A stretch of 64,000 nt of DNA from assembly GCF_013407925.2 (NCBI RefSeq), contig NZ_CP060201.1, positions 4,945,001-5,009,000 on the forward strand, given 5' to 3'. Positions 45,639-53,847 of the stretch are shown here, piece after piece. The stretch is from Pseudomonas protegens. Its GTDB lineage: Bacteria; Pseudomonadota; Gammaproteobacteria; Pseudomonadales; Pseudomonadaceae. Both the position numbers and the translations under genes were made by a program. The notes below the pieces were generated by a model that was given only the letters and a program-made list of their open reading frames with translations, was not told the origin of the DNA and searched no databases. The stretch's first letter is position 1. Each line of letters starts with the position of its first letter.

Positions 45639-46958
45639 TCACAACGCATCGCGTTCGTTGGCGAACATGCTCACCGCTTGCACCGCGTCACTGGCGCCAT
45701 CGCGAATCTGCAGGATCGCGGTGCCGGCCTGATCCGCCAGTTGCACGCCCTTGGCCGCCCGTTCCCGGGTGCCGTCCATGCTCTTGATGGCTTGCAGGGT
45801 TTCGTTCTGGATCATGTCGATCATGCTGGCGATTTCCGCGGTCGAGCCGCTGGTGCGCGCCGCCAGCTGGCGAACCTCATCGGCCACCACGGCAAAGCCG
45901 CGACCCTGTTCTCCGGCCCGAGCGGCCTCGATGGCGGCATTGAGGGCCAGCAGGTTGGTCTGGTCGGCAATCCCGCGGATGGTGTTGACGATGGCGGTAA
46001 TCTGCTCGGAACGTTCGCCCAGGCGGGCGATCAGGGTTGAAGAGTCCTCGATGTTATGGGCGATCTGGCGCATTTCACTGGCGGCCTGCTGGATCACGTC
46101 GGTGCCTTGCTCGGCGACTTTGCGGGTCTGCACCGAGATGTGATACGCCTGGCTCGCGCTGTGGGCGTCCTGCTCGTGTTTCTCCACTTGCTGGGTAACG
46201 TCGGCGGCGTACTTGACCACTTTGCACAGGCGTCCGCTGGCGTCGTAGACCGGGTTGTAGTTGGCTTCCAGCCACAGCGTGCGGCCGTGCTTGTCGATCC
46301 GTTCGAAACGGCCGTTGAAGAATTCGCCCTTGTTCAGGCGATTCCAGAAGTCCTGGTAGGCGCTGCTGTTGACCAGTTCGGGCTTGCAGAACATCCGGTG
46401 ATGCTTGCCCTGGACCTGCGCCAGGCTGTAGCCCATGCGGCTGAGGAAGTTGGCGTTGGCGTTGATGATGCTGCCATCGAGGTTGAATTCGATCACTGCC
46501 ATGGCCCGGTCGATGGCATCCAGCTTGTTGCGTGCTTCAGTCTCTTCCTGGATCCGGGCGGTGACATCCAGGGCGTACTTGACCACTTTGTACACCGCGC
46601 CCGAGGCGTCGCGGATCGGGTTGTAGCTGGCCTCCAGCCACAGGCTCTGCCCGGCGCTGCCGATTCGTTCAAAGGTTCCGGACTGGAACTGACCTTCTCT
46701 GAGGCGCGCCCACCATTGCTGGTAGTCGCTGCTGCGGGCGTATTCCGGGGTACAGAACAGGCGGTGAGGCTGGCCGATTACCTGGTCTTCGCGATAGCCC
46801 AGGGTCTTGAGGAAGTTTTGGTTGGCACGCAATACGCAGCCTTGCAGATCGAACTCGATCACCGCCATGGAGCGCTCGATGGCCTCCAGCAGGCTCGATT
46901 GTTCGGCCACGGTGCGGTTCAGGGAGTCGATGGTCTTGTTGTGGCGGTTGAATAGCAT
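45639..46958 (-). CDS. BdlA-like PAS-PAS chemotaxis transducer
   Basis: This 439-residue soluble protein has two PAS domains (first at about residues 25-140, with [20 protein letters not shown]; second at about 145-265, with [20 protein letters not shown]) and an MCP signalling domain whose tip [20 protein letters not shown] and [20 protein letters not shown] is conserved. No membrane helix is present. The PAS-PAS-MCP plan and length match BdlA of P. aeruginosa, which controls biofilm dispersion, though paralogues exist. It lies upstream of DUF1003 and downstream of a diguanylate cyclase on the same strand. Confidence 0.88.
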   Translation of the reverse strand: MLFNRHNKTIDSLNRTVAEQSSLLEAIERSMAVIEFDLQGCVLRANQNFLKTLGYREDQVIGQPHRLFCTPEYARSSDYQQWWARLREGQFQSGTFERIGSAGQSLWLEASYNPIRDASGAVYKVVKYALDVTARIQEETEARNKLDAIDRAMAVIEFNLDGSIINANANFLSRMGYSLAQVQGKHHRMFCKPELVNSSAYQDFWNRLNKGEFFNGRFERIDKHGRTLWLEANYNPVYDASGRLCKVVKYAADVTQQVEKHEQDAHSASQAYHISVQTRKVAEQGTDVIQQAASEMRQIAHNIEDSSTLIARLGERSEQITAIVNTIRGIADQTNLLALNAAIEAARAGEQGRGFAVVADEVRQLAARTSGSTAEIASMIDMIQNETLQAIKSMDGTRERAAKGVQLADQAGTAILQIRDGASDAVQAVSMFANERDAL

Positions 46959-47314
46959 GTGGGCAGGTGCTCTGTGGGAGAAACGTTGCGTCGATCCCTA
47001 TTGAGTGCGCCGGTACGCCGAATGCTCCCCGGCGCTCGGCATTATCTGCTCAATGTCAGCGTTCCATGACTGACAGATACGTTCGCAGTGATGCAACGGG
47101 TCACGTTTCGTGCGCGTGTCGGTGGCCGCGTCAAGGGAGACGTAGCGGCTGCGAATCGATTTAGTTGGATTGATTGGCTTCGGTGGCGGCGGTTGCGGTT
47201 GAGGGCACTCGTTACTGCGAAGTGGCGGCATTATGATGGCAATTGCCTGGATAAATCCAAATAAACTTGTACAAAAATATTTTTTACTCCCTTTTTGTAT
47301 AAGTTTTTTGGATT
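46959..47314. other. 356-bp intergenic region upstream of the BdlA-like gene
   Basis: There is no credible gene. The half nearer the diguanylate cyclase is strikingly AT-rich and holds the 15-bp inverted repeat at 47263-47306. The remainder gives the BdlA-like gene its promoter region but shows no clear consensus promoter. Confidence 0.6.
47263..47306. repeat. AT-rich inverted repeat behind the diguanylate cyclase
   Basis: AAACTTGTACAAAAA and TTTTTGTATAAGTTT are inverted copies with one mismatch and a 14-base loop; outer bases CCAAAT and TTTGG extend the pairing with a one-base bulge. On the reverse strand this hairpin begins 9 bp after the diguanylate cyclase stop, followed by T-rich sequence, so it may terminate that gene. 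Confidence 0.55.
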
Positions 47315-48385
47315 TTATGCCAATTGCGTTTGTGGCGCATAGCCGTTGGCATCGTTGCTGGCTATCCGGTTGCGTCCGGTTTTTTTCGCCTGGTACAGGG
47401 CTTGGTCCGCGGCATTGAGCCAGGTGGCCGGATCCTCGAAACCCGCGTCGAATGCGGCCAGGCCAATACTCAGGCTGACATTCAGTTCGCTCACTTGCGG
47501 GTGCCGGTACTGGCTGAAGACCCGGCGCAGGCGTTCCATGATATCGAGTGCCTGCTGCGGGCTCATGCGCGGCAGGATCACGCAGAACTCGTCGCCACCG
47601 TAGCGACCGGCGAGGTCGTCGTGGCGCAGGTTGCGTCGCAGTTCGTTGCTCAAGTGACGCAGGACGGTATCGCCAACGATGTGGCCGTAGGTGTCGTTGA
47701 TCGCCTTGAAGTGGTCGATGTCGATCAGGGCGATGCAGGCTTGCATCTGCTGCTGTCGGCACTTGTGGAACTTGATGTGCAGCAGGTCCTTCCAGGAACC
47801 GTGGTTGAGCAGGCCGGTGAGGCTGTCGGTACGACTCAGGGCGCTCAGGGCGCGCTTGTGTTCGGACAGTTTGATCGCCAGGCGATAGCAGACCATTCCT
47901 ACAGCCAGGGGATAGAGGGTCAGCATCGGCAGGCAGGCGTAGATCTGCAGCGGGCTGATAATTGCGGTGAAGTGGGCCCCGAACAGGGCCCAGGACAGCA
48001 GCACCCCGGTGCACTGGGCCAGGCTGCCGCGAATGAACAGGCGCAGGCCACCAGCAGCCACGTTGTTCATGGCCATCATCGAGAGGATGGTTACCGCCGG
48101 CAGTGGGTTGAACTGCATGGTCGCTGCCCAGAAACCGCCGAGCAGCGAGTCATACAGCAGATTGCGCCGCTCTGCCCGGTAGGGAAACGCCGAACGGGCG
48201 GACAGTTGATAGGCCAGGTGGGGCCAGATCAGGCCGTTGAACAACAGCAGGGCCCATATCCAGTCGGGCAGCGCCAGGGGGGCGAGTGCCGCGAGGACAC
48301 TGATGCCACCGATGCCCAGGCCGATGATCCTTGGCCAATAGATGCGTCGGGCAAATGACAGCCCTTTGCCGCGTTGGTTTTCCAT
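47315..48385 (-). CDS. MASE2-GGDEF diguanylate cyclase
   Basis: This 356-residue membrane protein has an N-terminal MASE2-like membrane sensor with about five to six helices (FARRIYWPRIIGLGIGGISV ... CLPMLTLYPLAVGMVCYRLA) and a C-terminal GGDEF domain, catalytic motif GRYGGDEFCV. The allosteric I-site RxxD is present five residues earlier (RHDDLAGRYGGDEF). It should make cyclic di-GMP with product inhibition. The ATG at 48385 has AGGA six bases away; longer in-frame forms are AT-rich leader sequence. It lies upstream of the BdlA-like dispersal transducer on the same strand. Confidence 0.92.
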   Translation of the reverse strand: MENQRGKGLSFARRIYWPRIIGLGIGGISVLAALAPLALPDWIWALLLFNGLIWPHLAYQLSARSAFPYRAERRNLLYDSLLGGFWAATMQFNPLPAVTILSMMAMNNVAAGGLRLFIRGSLAQCTGVLLSWALFGAHFTAIISPLQIYACLPMLTLYPLAVGMVCYRLAIKLSEHKRALSALSRTDSLTGLLNHGSWKDLLHIKFHKCRQQQMQACIALIDIDHFKAINDTYGHIVGDTVLRHLSNELRRNLRHDDLAGRYGGDEFCVILPRMSPQQALDIMERLRRVFSQYRHPQVSELNVSLSIGLAAFDAGFEDPATWLNAADQALYQAKKTGRNRIASNDANGYAPQTQLA

Positions 48386-48411
48386 AAATTCCTGCACCAG
48401 ATTTTGCACTG

Positions 48412-48429
48412 AAACACCGTGTGGTGTTT
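48412..48429. promoter_or_regulatory. Palindrome in the diguanylate cyclase leader
   Basis: AAACACCGTGTGGTGTTT is a perfect 7-bp inverted repeat (AAACACC/GGTGTTT) around GTGT, 27 bp upstream of the start codon. It could be an operator or a leader hairpin. Confidence 0.4.
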
Positions 48430-48474
48430 TTGCGGCATTGCCGTTTATCGGATCAGTCTGGTGAATATTGTCAT

Positions 48475-48492
48475 TTATTCCACTAGGAATAA
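48475..48492. promoter_or_regulatory. Second palindrome upstream of the diguanylate cyclase
   Basis: TTATTCCACTAGGAATAA consists of perfect 7-bp arms TTATTCC/GGAATAA around ACTA. It is 90 bp upstream of the start and therefore in likely promoter range. No regulator is identified. Confidence 0.35.
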
Positions 48493-48555
48493 TCAGTGTC
48501 CTTCGAAGCCATTTCACGGTGGCCGGGGCAGGGCATGCTGCTAGGTCGACCTGAA

Positions 48556-49164
48556 TCAGGCCTGGTAGTGGCTGAGAAACATGTCCAGTGCCGATTCGAT
48601 GACCCGGGTCTGCATGTCCGCTGTCAGGGGCGGTTGGCCCAGGGTGATCTGCGGCCAGAAAGCGAAGCTCTTGAGCAGCCCGTGCACCTGCTGGGCTGCG
48701 AACTCCGGGTCCAGCGGCTTGAGGCGACCGTCGGCCAGGGCGCTACGAATCCACAGGGTCAGGCCTTCCTCCCGTTCACCGAGCCGCGCCACCATGTCCT
48801 GAGCCCGCTCCGGGGAATGGATGGCGGCAGCAATGGCCACTCGGGCCAGGTCCAGGAAGTTGTCGTCGGCCAGCAGTTGCAGCTTGGCCCGCAACAGGGT
48901 TTGCAGTTGCTCGCGCAGGGGCCGGTCGGGGCGGTAGGCGACTTCCGCTTGGGCGCTGATACTGGCCCAGAGCTTGTGCAGGATCTCGGCGAACAACTCT
49001 TCCTTGCTCGGAAAGTGGTTGTACACCGTGCGCTTGGATACTCCGGCCGTGGCGGCAATCTTGTCCATGCTGGTGATGTCGAAGCCGCTGGCGCGGAATT
49101 CGCTGATCGCCGCCTGGATGATGGCATTGCGTTTAAGGTCGGTGAGGCGCTTCGGAGCTGTCAT
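48556..49164 (-). CDS. TetR-family repressor
   Basis: This 202-residue TetR repressor has an N-terminal helix-turn-helix (IIQAAISEFRASGFDITSMD, then KIAATAGVSKRTVYNHFPSK) and an all-helical ligand domain. The ATG at 49164 is correct for the family; a much longer open frame upstream is not coding. It is divergent from an MBL-fold hydrolase, and a perfect palindrome stands between them, so it probably represses both. Confidence 0.92.
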   Translation of the reverse strand: MTAPKRLTDLKRNAIIQAAISEFRASGFDITSMDKIAATAGVSKRTVYNHFPSKEELFAEILHKLWASISAQAEVAYRPDRPLREQLQTLLRAKLQLLADDNFLDLARVAIAAAIHSPERAQDMVARLGEREEGLTLWIRSALADGRLKPLDPEFAAQQVHGLLKSFAFWPQITLGQPPLTADMQTRVIESALDMFLSHYQA

Positions 49165-49238
49165 AAGTTGGGTTCGATCAGGGTGGGCGGCTAAATCAAT
49201 CGGCAGTCTACTTCGTCTTAATCCTGTTGCAATGTAGA

Positions 49239-49260
49239 AACTACACTGTGTAGTGTAGTT
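49239..49260. promoter_or_regulatory. TetR operator palindrome
   Basis: AACTACACT and AGTGTAGTT are perfect inverted 9-bp arms around GTGT, in the 203-bp gap between the TetR gene and the hydrolase. The size and symmetry are those of a TetR-family operator. Confidence 0.7.
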
Positions 49261-49367
49261 CTCCTTCAGAACGATGATTGGCGGCTGATGCTTGCGTGCC
49301 TTGGCCAGTAGATCGTCCCGTAGAGCCACCTCGGAACCTTGCCGCGTTCCACGGAGTCCTTTCAATC

Positions 49368-50426
49368 ATGGCCAATGTCTCGTCCAGCCTGATCCGCGCT
49401 TCTGGTCAGCCAACTTCTCGTCAGGAGCAGGGCGCCTTTCGCAACCATGCACCGGTGCGACGTGCCGGCTTCGGCAAAACCCTGCAGATCTTCTGGAACA
49501 TGCTGTTCCACAAACCGCGCAATACCCGCCCGGCCGGGGCGATTCCGGTACAGCCGTTGACCCCTGAGCAATTGCTGGCAGCGCCCAATCACAGCGTGTT
49601 TCGCCTGGGGCACTCCACTGTGCTGCTGAAGATGCGCGACAAGTTCTGGATCACCGACCCGGTGTTTGCCGAGCGGGCCTCGCCGGTGCAATGGGCCGGG
49701 CCGAAGCGCTTTCATCAACCGCCCATCAGCCTGGAGGCGCTGCCGGAGATCGAGGCGGTGATTCTGTCCCACGATCATTACGACCACCTGGACCACCAGA
49801 CGGTGCTGACCCTGGCCGACAAGACCCGACACTTTCTGACCCCGCTGGGCGTAGGCGACACCCTGATCAAATGGGGCGTACCGGCGACCAAGGTCCGGCA
49901 GTTGGATTGGTGGCAGGGGTGCGACGTCGAGGGCATCCGTTTTGTCGCCACGCCGTCGCAGCATTTTTCCGGTCGTGGCCTGTTCGACGGCAACCGGACC
50001 CTGTGGGCCTCCTGGGTGATGATCGATGGGCCGACGCGGATCTTCTTCAGCGGTGATACGGGCTACTTCGACGGCTTCAAGCGCATTGGCCAGCAGTACG
50101 GTCCCTTCGACCTGACGCTGATGGAAACTGGGGCCTACAACGTCGAATGGCCCCACGTGCACATGCAGCCGGAGCAAACCCTGCAGGCCCATATCGATCT
50201 GCGTGGCCGTTGGCTGCTGCCGATCCATAACGGCACCTTCGACCTGGCCATGCATGCCTGGCACGAACCCTTCGACCGTATCCTGGCCCTGGCCTGGGAA
50301 CGCAGCATCCACATCACCACGCCACAGATGGGCGAAGCCTTCAGCCTGGCGCAACCTCAGCGGGGCGCCGCCTGGTGGCTGGAGGTGGATGGCGTTCCGG
50401 AGCCGATGGGCATCGAGTCCGCGTGA
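49368..50426 (+). CDS. MBL-fold metallo-hydrolase (NAPE-PLD/RomA-like)
   Basis: This 352-residue metallo-beta-lactamase-fold hydrolase has the zinc motif SHDHYDHLDH (H-x-H-x-D-H), then TPSQHFSGRGLFDGNRTLWA and FFSGDTGYF with the further metal ligands. The short leader and the PVQWAGPKRFHQPPISLEAL segment are characteristic of the NAPE-PLD/RomA branch, which acts on phospholipid-like or other phosphodiester substrates. The ATG at 49368 follows GGAG. The divergent TetR gene probably represses it. Confidence 0.92.
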   Translation: MANVSSSLIRASGQPTSRQEQGAFRNHAPVRRAGFGKTLQIFWNMLFHKPRNTRPAGAIPVQPLTPEQLLAAPNHSVFRLGHSTVLLKMRDKFWITDPVFAERASPVQWAGPKRFHQPPISLEALPEIEAVILSHDHYDHLDHQTVLTLADKTRHFLTPLGVGDTLIKWGVPATKVRQLDWWQGCDVEGIRFVATPSQHFSGRGLFDGNRTLWASWVMIDGPTRIFFSGDTGYFDGFKRIGQQYGPFDLTLMETGAYNVEWPHVHMQPEQTLQAHIDLRGRWLLPIHNGTFDLAMHAWHEPFDRILALAWERSIHITTPQMGEAFSLAQPQRGAAWWLEVDGVPEPMGIESA

Positions 50427-50525
50427 ACCAGGACTGGCCACGAGGGTGGCCAGTTTCCTGATTCATCTGCTTTGGACTCGGTGGCGAGTGCCGGCGCGGT
50501 GTCGGTAGCTGTCCCGGGCCGTGGA

Positions 50526-50843
50526 TCATTCGATCATGGCGTAGTCGGGGCGCTCCATCGGATTGGGGGTTGCTCCGCGGATGTTCATGCCGCGACCAGG
50601 GGTGAAGCCGGGGAAGAACACCAGGCCTTGTGCTTCAAGGCAGAACGCCAGGGCCAGCCGAGTGACATCACGCACCTCGTAGCCGGCCTCAAAGCGCTGA
50701 ATGGCTTGCACCGAGACGCTGGACTCACGGGACAGTCGGTCCATGTCCCAACCCAGCATGTCGCGGGCCTGGGCACAGTGCTGCGGAGTGAACTGATAAA
50801 GGGCGATACGTTCCAGGGTTATTTTCATCGCTACAGAGGCCAT
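50526..50843 (-). CDS. Small XRE-type helix-turn-helix protein
   Basis: This 105-residue protein has a lambda-repressor-type helix-turn-helix at about 20-75 (ARDMLGWDMDRLSRESSVSV, then QAIQRFEAGYEV), and a short C-terminal tail after FFPGFTPGRG. There is no other domain. GGAG eight bases upstream supports ATG 50843 (MASVAMKI); the ATG of MKI at 50828 is an alternative. Target unknown. Confidence 0.82.
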   Translation of the reverse strand: MASVAMKITLERIALYQFTPQHCAQARDMLGWDMDRLSRESSVSVQAIQRFEAGYEVRDVTRLALAFCLEAQGLVFFPGFTPGRGMNIRGATPNPMERPDYAMIE

Positions 50844-50949
50844 GGTTTTCTCCGGGAGGTTAGGCAGTGTGTTGGCTTGATACTGGTTATTTGTACAGTT
50901 GTTTTGCTGACTGATCAAACTCAATTTCTGCCAACCCCCGAGCCTTTGG

Positions 50950-51741
50950 TCACAAGGTTTTACCTGGCAACGCAGCCTGCTGAGTCAGGTAGGTGCTGGG
51001 GGATTGCCCCAGTACCCGGCGGAACATGGTGGAGAACGCCCCGGGGCTGTCATAGCCAAGGTCCAGCGCAATCCGGGTTACCGGTTCGGCGCTCGCCAAC
51101 CGTGCCAGGGCCTGAATGACGCAGGCCCGTTGGCGCCACTGCACGAAGCTCATGTCGGTCTCTTGGCGAAACCAGCGGTTGAAGGTGCGCAGGCTGATAT
51201 GCAGTCGGTCAGCCCACTGCTGGGGAGATTGATGGACATTGGGGTGAGCGAGAAAAGCCCGGCACAATTCCAGCAGTGGGCCATTGGCCGGCAAGGGAAT
51301 GTGCAGCGGTAAGCGAGGGCAGCGCTGGATTTCGTGCAGCAGCAGGCCGACCAGCAACCCGTCACGCCCGTGCTGATCGTATTCCAGGGGCATGTCCACG
51401 GCCTCCAGCAGCAGTTGGCGCAGCAGTGGCGAGATGCCGACGACCCGACAGTCGTGGCTGTCCAGGGGCGCGGCGCCAGGTTCTATATAAAGGCTGCGAG
51501 TGCTGACCCCAAGCATCAGTACTTCATGTTCTACCCCTGGTGGAATCCACACCGCCCGCTGCGGCGGCACCACCCAGTTCCCCTGGGCGGTGCTCACCTG
51601 CATCACTCCGGTGGCGCCATACAGCAGTTGCGTCCGGCGATGACTGTGACGCGGCAGGAGCTGGCCGTCGGCATAGTCGGTGCCGATGGCCACGACCGGA
51701 CGCGGGGTTTGGTCCAGTGAGTCGATGGAGATATTGCGCAT
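50950..51741 (-). CDS. AraC-family regulator with cupin sensor
   Basis: This 263-residue regulator has an N-terminal cupin/AraC_binding domain (HSHRRTQLLYGATGVMQVST, a metal or effector barrel) and a C-terminal AraC helix-turn-helix pair (WADRLHISLRTFNRWFRQET; IALDLGYDSPGAFSTMFRRV). It is divergent from the TauE/SafE permease (113-bp gap) and is the best candidate to regulate it. Confidence 0.92.
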   Translation of the reverse strand: MRNISIDSLDQTPRPVVAIGTDYADGQLLPRHSHRRTQLLYGATGVMQVSTAQGNWVVPPQRAVWIPPGVEHEVLMLGVSTRSLYIEPGAAPLDSHDCRVVGISPLLRQLLLEAVDMPLEYDQHGRDGLLVGLLLHEIQRCPRLPLHIPLPANGPLLELCRAFLAHPNVHQSPQQWADRLHISLRTFNRWFRQETDMSFVQWRQRACVIQALARLASAEPVTRIALDLGYDSPGAFSTMFRRVLGQSPSTYLTQQAALPGKTL

Positions 51742-51854
51742 GCGACGAGGTTCCTGGCTGGCGTAAACGCAAACATTATTGGCTGACCTGCTGAAGTTGG
51801 CCAGGGCTCGATCTTCTATTGTCCGCAGCTTCTCTCCCAGACGGATGCGGCTCG

Positions 51855-52670
51855 ATGTTCTATCTACTGCTGGCAGTTTTTGGTTGCATGACTGGCGTCA
51901 GCGCGGTGCTGTTCGGCTTCGGCGGCGGTTTTGTGGTGGTGCCGCTGTTGTACTGGATGCTGTTGAGCAGCCAGGGCGCCGACTCGGCGGCGGGGCATTC
52001 GGCCATGCATATCGCTGTGGCCACTTCGACCTGCGTGATGATCGTCAATGCTCTGGTGGCCAGCTGGCGGCATCAGCGGGCCGGTACTCTGGTCCGCCAT
52101 TACCTGTGGCCCCTGGGCGCTTACATCGCCCTGGGGGCAATGTTCGGCGCGGCCGCGGCGATGTGGGTCAGTGGCGAGGTGATTCGTTATGCCTTCATTG
52201 CCTACCTGGGCATCACCATTGCCGATTGCCTGCTGCGGCGCGGCTTTCTTGAGCAGGTGAACCAGGCTCAGGCTCGGCGCCTGGGGGGCGGTGAAACGCT
52301 ATTGGGGGGTGTAGGAATAGGCGTAATTGCGACTTTTCTCGGGGTGGGAGGCAGCGTCATGACTGTACCTCTGTTACGCCGTTGCGGCCTGAGCATGACC
52401 CAGGCCACCTCCATGGCCAATCCCCTGAGCGTCCCGGTGGCCCTGGCCGGAACCGCCACCTACCTGGCCTTGGCGCGCTTCAGTCCATCCGATTTTGGTC
52501 CCGGGTTCATCGGCTATGTGGATCTGCTGGCGTTCTCGGTATTGTCCCTGGGCTCGTTGCTGGGCATCCGTCTGGCCACGCCGTGGATCGGCCGTATCCC
52601 GGATCGGGTGCATGCGCGGGTGTATATCGGCCTGCTGCTGTTGGTACTGATCAGCCTGTGCCTGAAGTGA
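51855..52670 (+). CDS. TauE/SafE-family anion exporter
   Basis: This 271-residue membrane protein has about eight helices in two related halves, each starting with a G-x-x-x-G motif segment: VFGCMTGVSAVLFGFGGGFV and GVGIGVIATFLGVGGSVMTV. This is the TauE/SafE signature; members export sulfite or organosulfonates. The ATG at 51855 gives the hydrophobic N-terminus expected for the family. It is divergent from an AraC regulator. Confidence 0.9.
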   Translation: MFYLLLAVFGCMTGVSAVLFGFGGGFVVVPLLYWMLLSSQGADSAAGHSAMHIAVATSTCVMIVNALVASWRHQRAGTLVRHYLWPLGAYIALGAMFGAAAAMWVSGEVIRYAFIAYLGITIADCLLRRGFLEQVNQAQARRLGGGETLLGGVGIGVIATFLGVGGSVMTVPLLRRCGLSMTQATSMANPLSVPVALAGTATYLALARFSPSDFGPGFIGYVDLLAFSVLSLGSLLGIRLATPWIGRIPDRVHARVYIGLLLLVLISLCLK

Positions 52671-52710
52671 CAGACGCATCGCTGCGGGCAGAACCTGGCG
52701 GGGTCTGAAA

Positions 52711-53691
52711 CTACTGTGCGTGAAGCCCCGGTGCTTCGCGGATCAGGAAGTGGTCGAGGTTCTCGATGTTGGCGCTGAAGACCCCGAAGGTCGCCTCGGG
52801 ATTTTTCTTGCTCGGTACTTGCTTGAGTGTCGGGGTGACGCCGTAGAAGAAACAGTACAAATCGCGCTGGCTGTCGATGGCGCTCTTGATCTCCTCGAGG
52901 AAGGCTTTGCGCTTGCGATAGTTGTCGATCAGCTTCTTGCTCAGGTAGACGTTGACCGAGTAGGGCTTCTTCTTCGATTCGTCAGCGGCCTTGAACCAGA
53001 CCTTCTGCTCGAAATCGATGCGAAAGCTCTGGGTGTAGTCCTTGATTTCCTTGATCTTGCCCCAGTAGATCAGCCCCTTGTTGTCCAGCAGGTACTCGAT
53101 CTTCTTGAAGAACGAGGCGTAGGACGCGGTGTGCTCGCCGATTTTCAGCGGCATGCGCTTGAGCAGTTCCTTGTCGTCGATATTCGACACGAAACATTCC
53201 ACCGGGTGGGCGAAGACGCAGGTCTTGTCCGCAGTGGTGTCGCCCTCGGCGCGCTGGTTTTGTGAGCGGGCCGAGGCCACTGGCGGATTGTCCCTGGGCG
53301 TCTGTGTCGCCGCGGTCGGGCTGCTGGGTCGACGCGTGTATTCGCGGCGGGTCAGCAGCAGTTCCGAAGGGAAGTGTTCCTCGCGTTCATCCTCGGCTGA
53401 TGTGCCTTCGAGGCTGCCGGCACCCTTGCCGAGCCGGTAAGGGCAGCTTTCTATATGCAGCGTGCCGGGCAGGTTCTTGAAGTGCGGGGTGCGCAGGTAA
53501 TTGACGTTCTTGGCATTGAAGGTGCCCAGCTGATTGGCGGCATCGAACGCTGCGCGACAGTCATCGTTGGGGCACTGGAAGCTTTCCTGGGCGGAATCGA
53601 AAGCCACGGTTTCATCGAAATTCAGATCCCGCACGTCATAGATCGACAATTTGTCGTCGAGGCTGATGCAGTAGGCGGTATCGAATTTCAT
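52711..53691 (-). CDS. Hypothetical protein, possible zinc-binding N-terminus
   Basis: The 326-residue protein matches no family I recognise. The N-terminal part contains FQCPNDDCRAAF (C-x4-C), with H and C residues about 40 residues later (LRTPHFKNLPGTLHIESCPY), which could form a zinc site. A low-complexity charged/proline stretch (about 95-150) follows, and then a globular domain with PVECFVSNIDDKELLKRMPL and VWFKAADESKKKPYSVNVYL. No membrane helix or signal peptide is seen. The lysine-rich composition differs from its neighbours. It stands alone between the TauE gene and nrdB. Confidence 0.8.
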   Translation of the reverse strand: MKFDTAYCISLDDKLSIYDVRDLNFDETVAFDSAQESFQCPNDDCRAAFDAANQLGTFNAKNVNYLRTPHFKNLPGTLHIESCPYRLGKGAGSLEGTSAEDEREEHFPSELLLTRREYTRRPSSPTAATQTPRDNPPVASARSQNQRAEGDTTADKTCVFAHPVECFVSNIDDKELLKRMPLKIGEHTASYASFFKKIEYLLDNKGLIYWGKIKEIKDYTQSFRIDFEQKVWFKAADESKKKPYSVNVYLSKKLIDNYRKRKAFLEEIKSAIDSQRDLYCFFYGVTPTLKQVPSKKNPEATFGVFSANIENLDHFLIREAPGLHAQ

Positions 53692-53793
53692 GGGCGCTTT
53701 GATCCTTAAGCGGGGGAGGGGTCTTTATAACGGCAGGTCTTGCAGCCTGCACGCATTTTAACGAGCCCGCTGCGCTGTCTGTTTCCATTGCCC

Positions 53794-53823
53794 ATAAAAA
53801 AGCCCTGAACAGGTCAGGGCTTC
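53794..53823 (-). terminator. Intrinsic terminator of nrdB
   Basis: On the reverse strand, AGCCCTGA and TCAGGGCT form an 8-bp stem with a five-base loop, followed by a TTTTTT run. It lies 24 bp after the nrdB stop codon. Confidence 0.85.
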
Positions 53824-53847
53824 TTGTTTGTCGCATTGATCCGGGAA

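Noticed and set aside
48497..49194. Forward open frame opposite the TetR gene
   Set aside because: The TetR fold on the reverse strand explains the region; the forward product is not protein-like.
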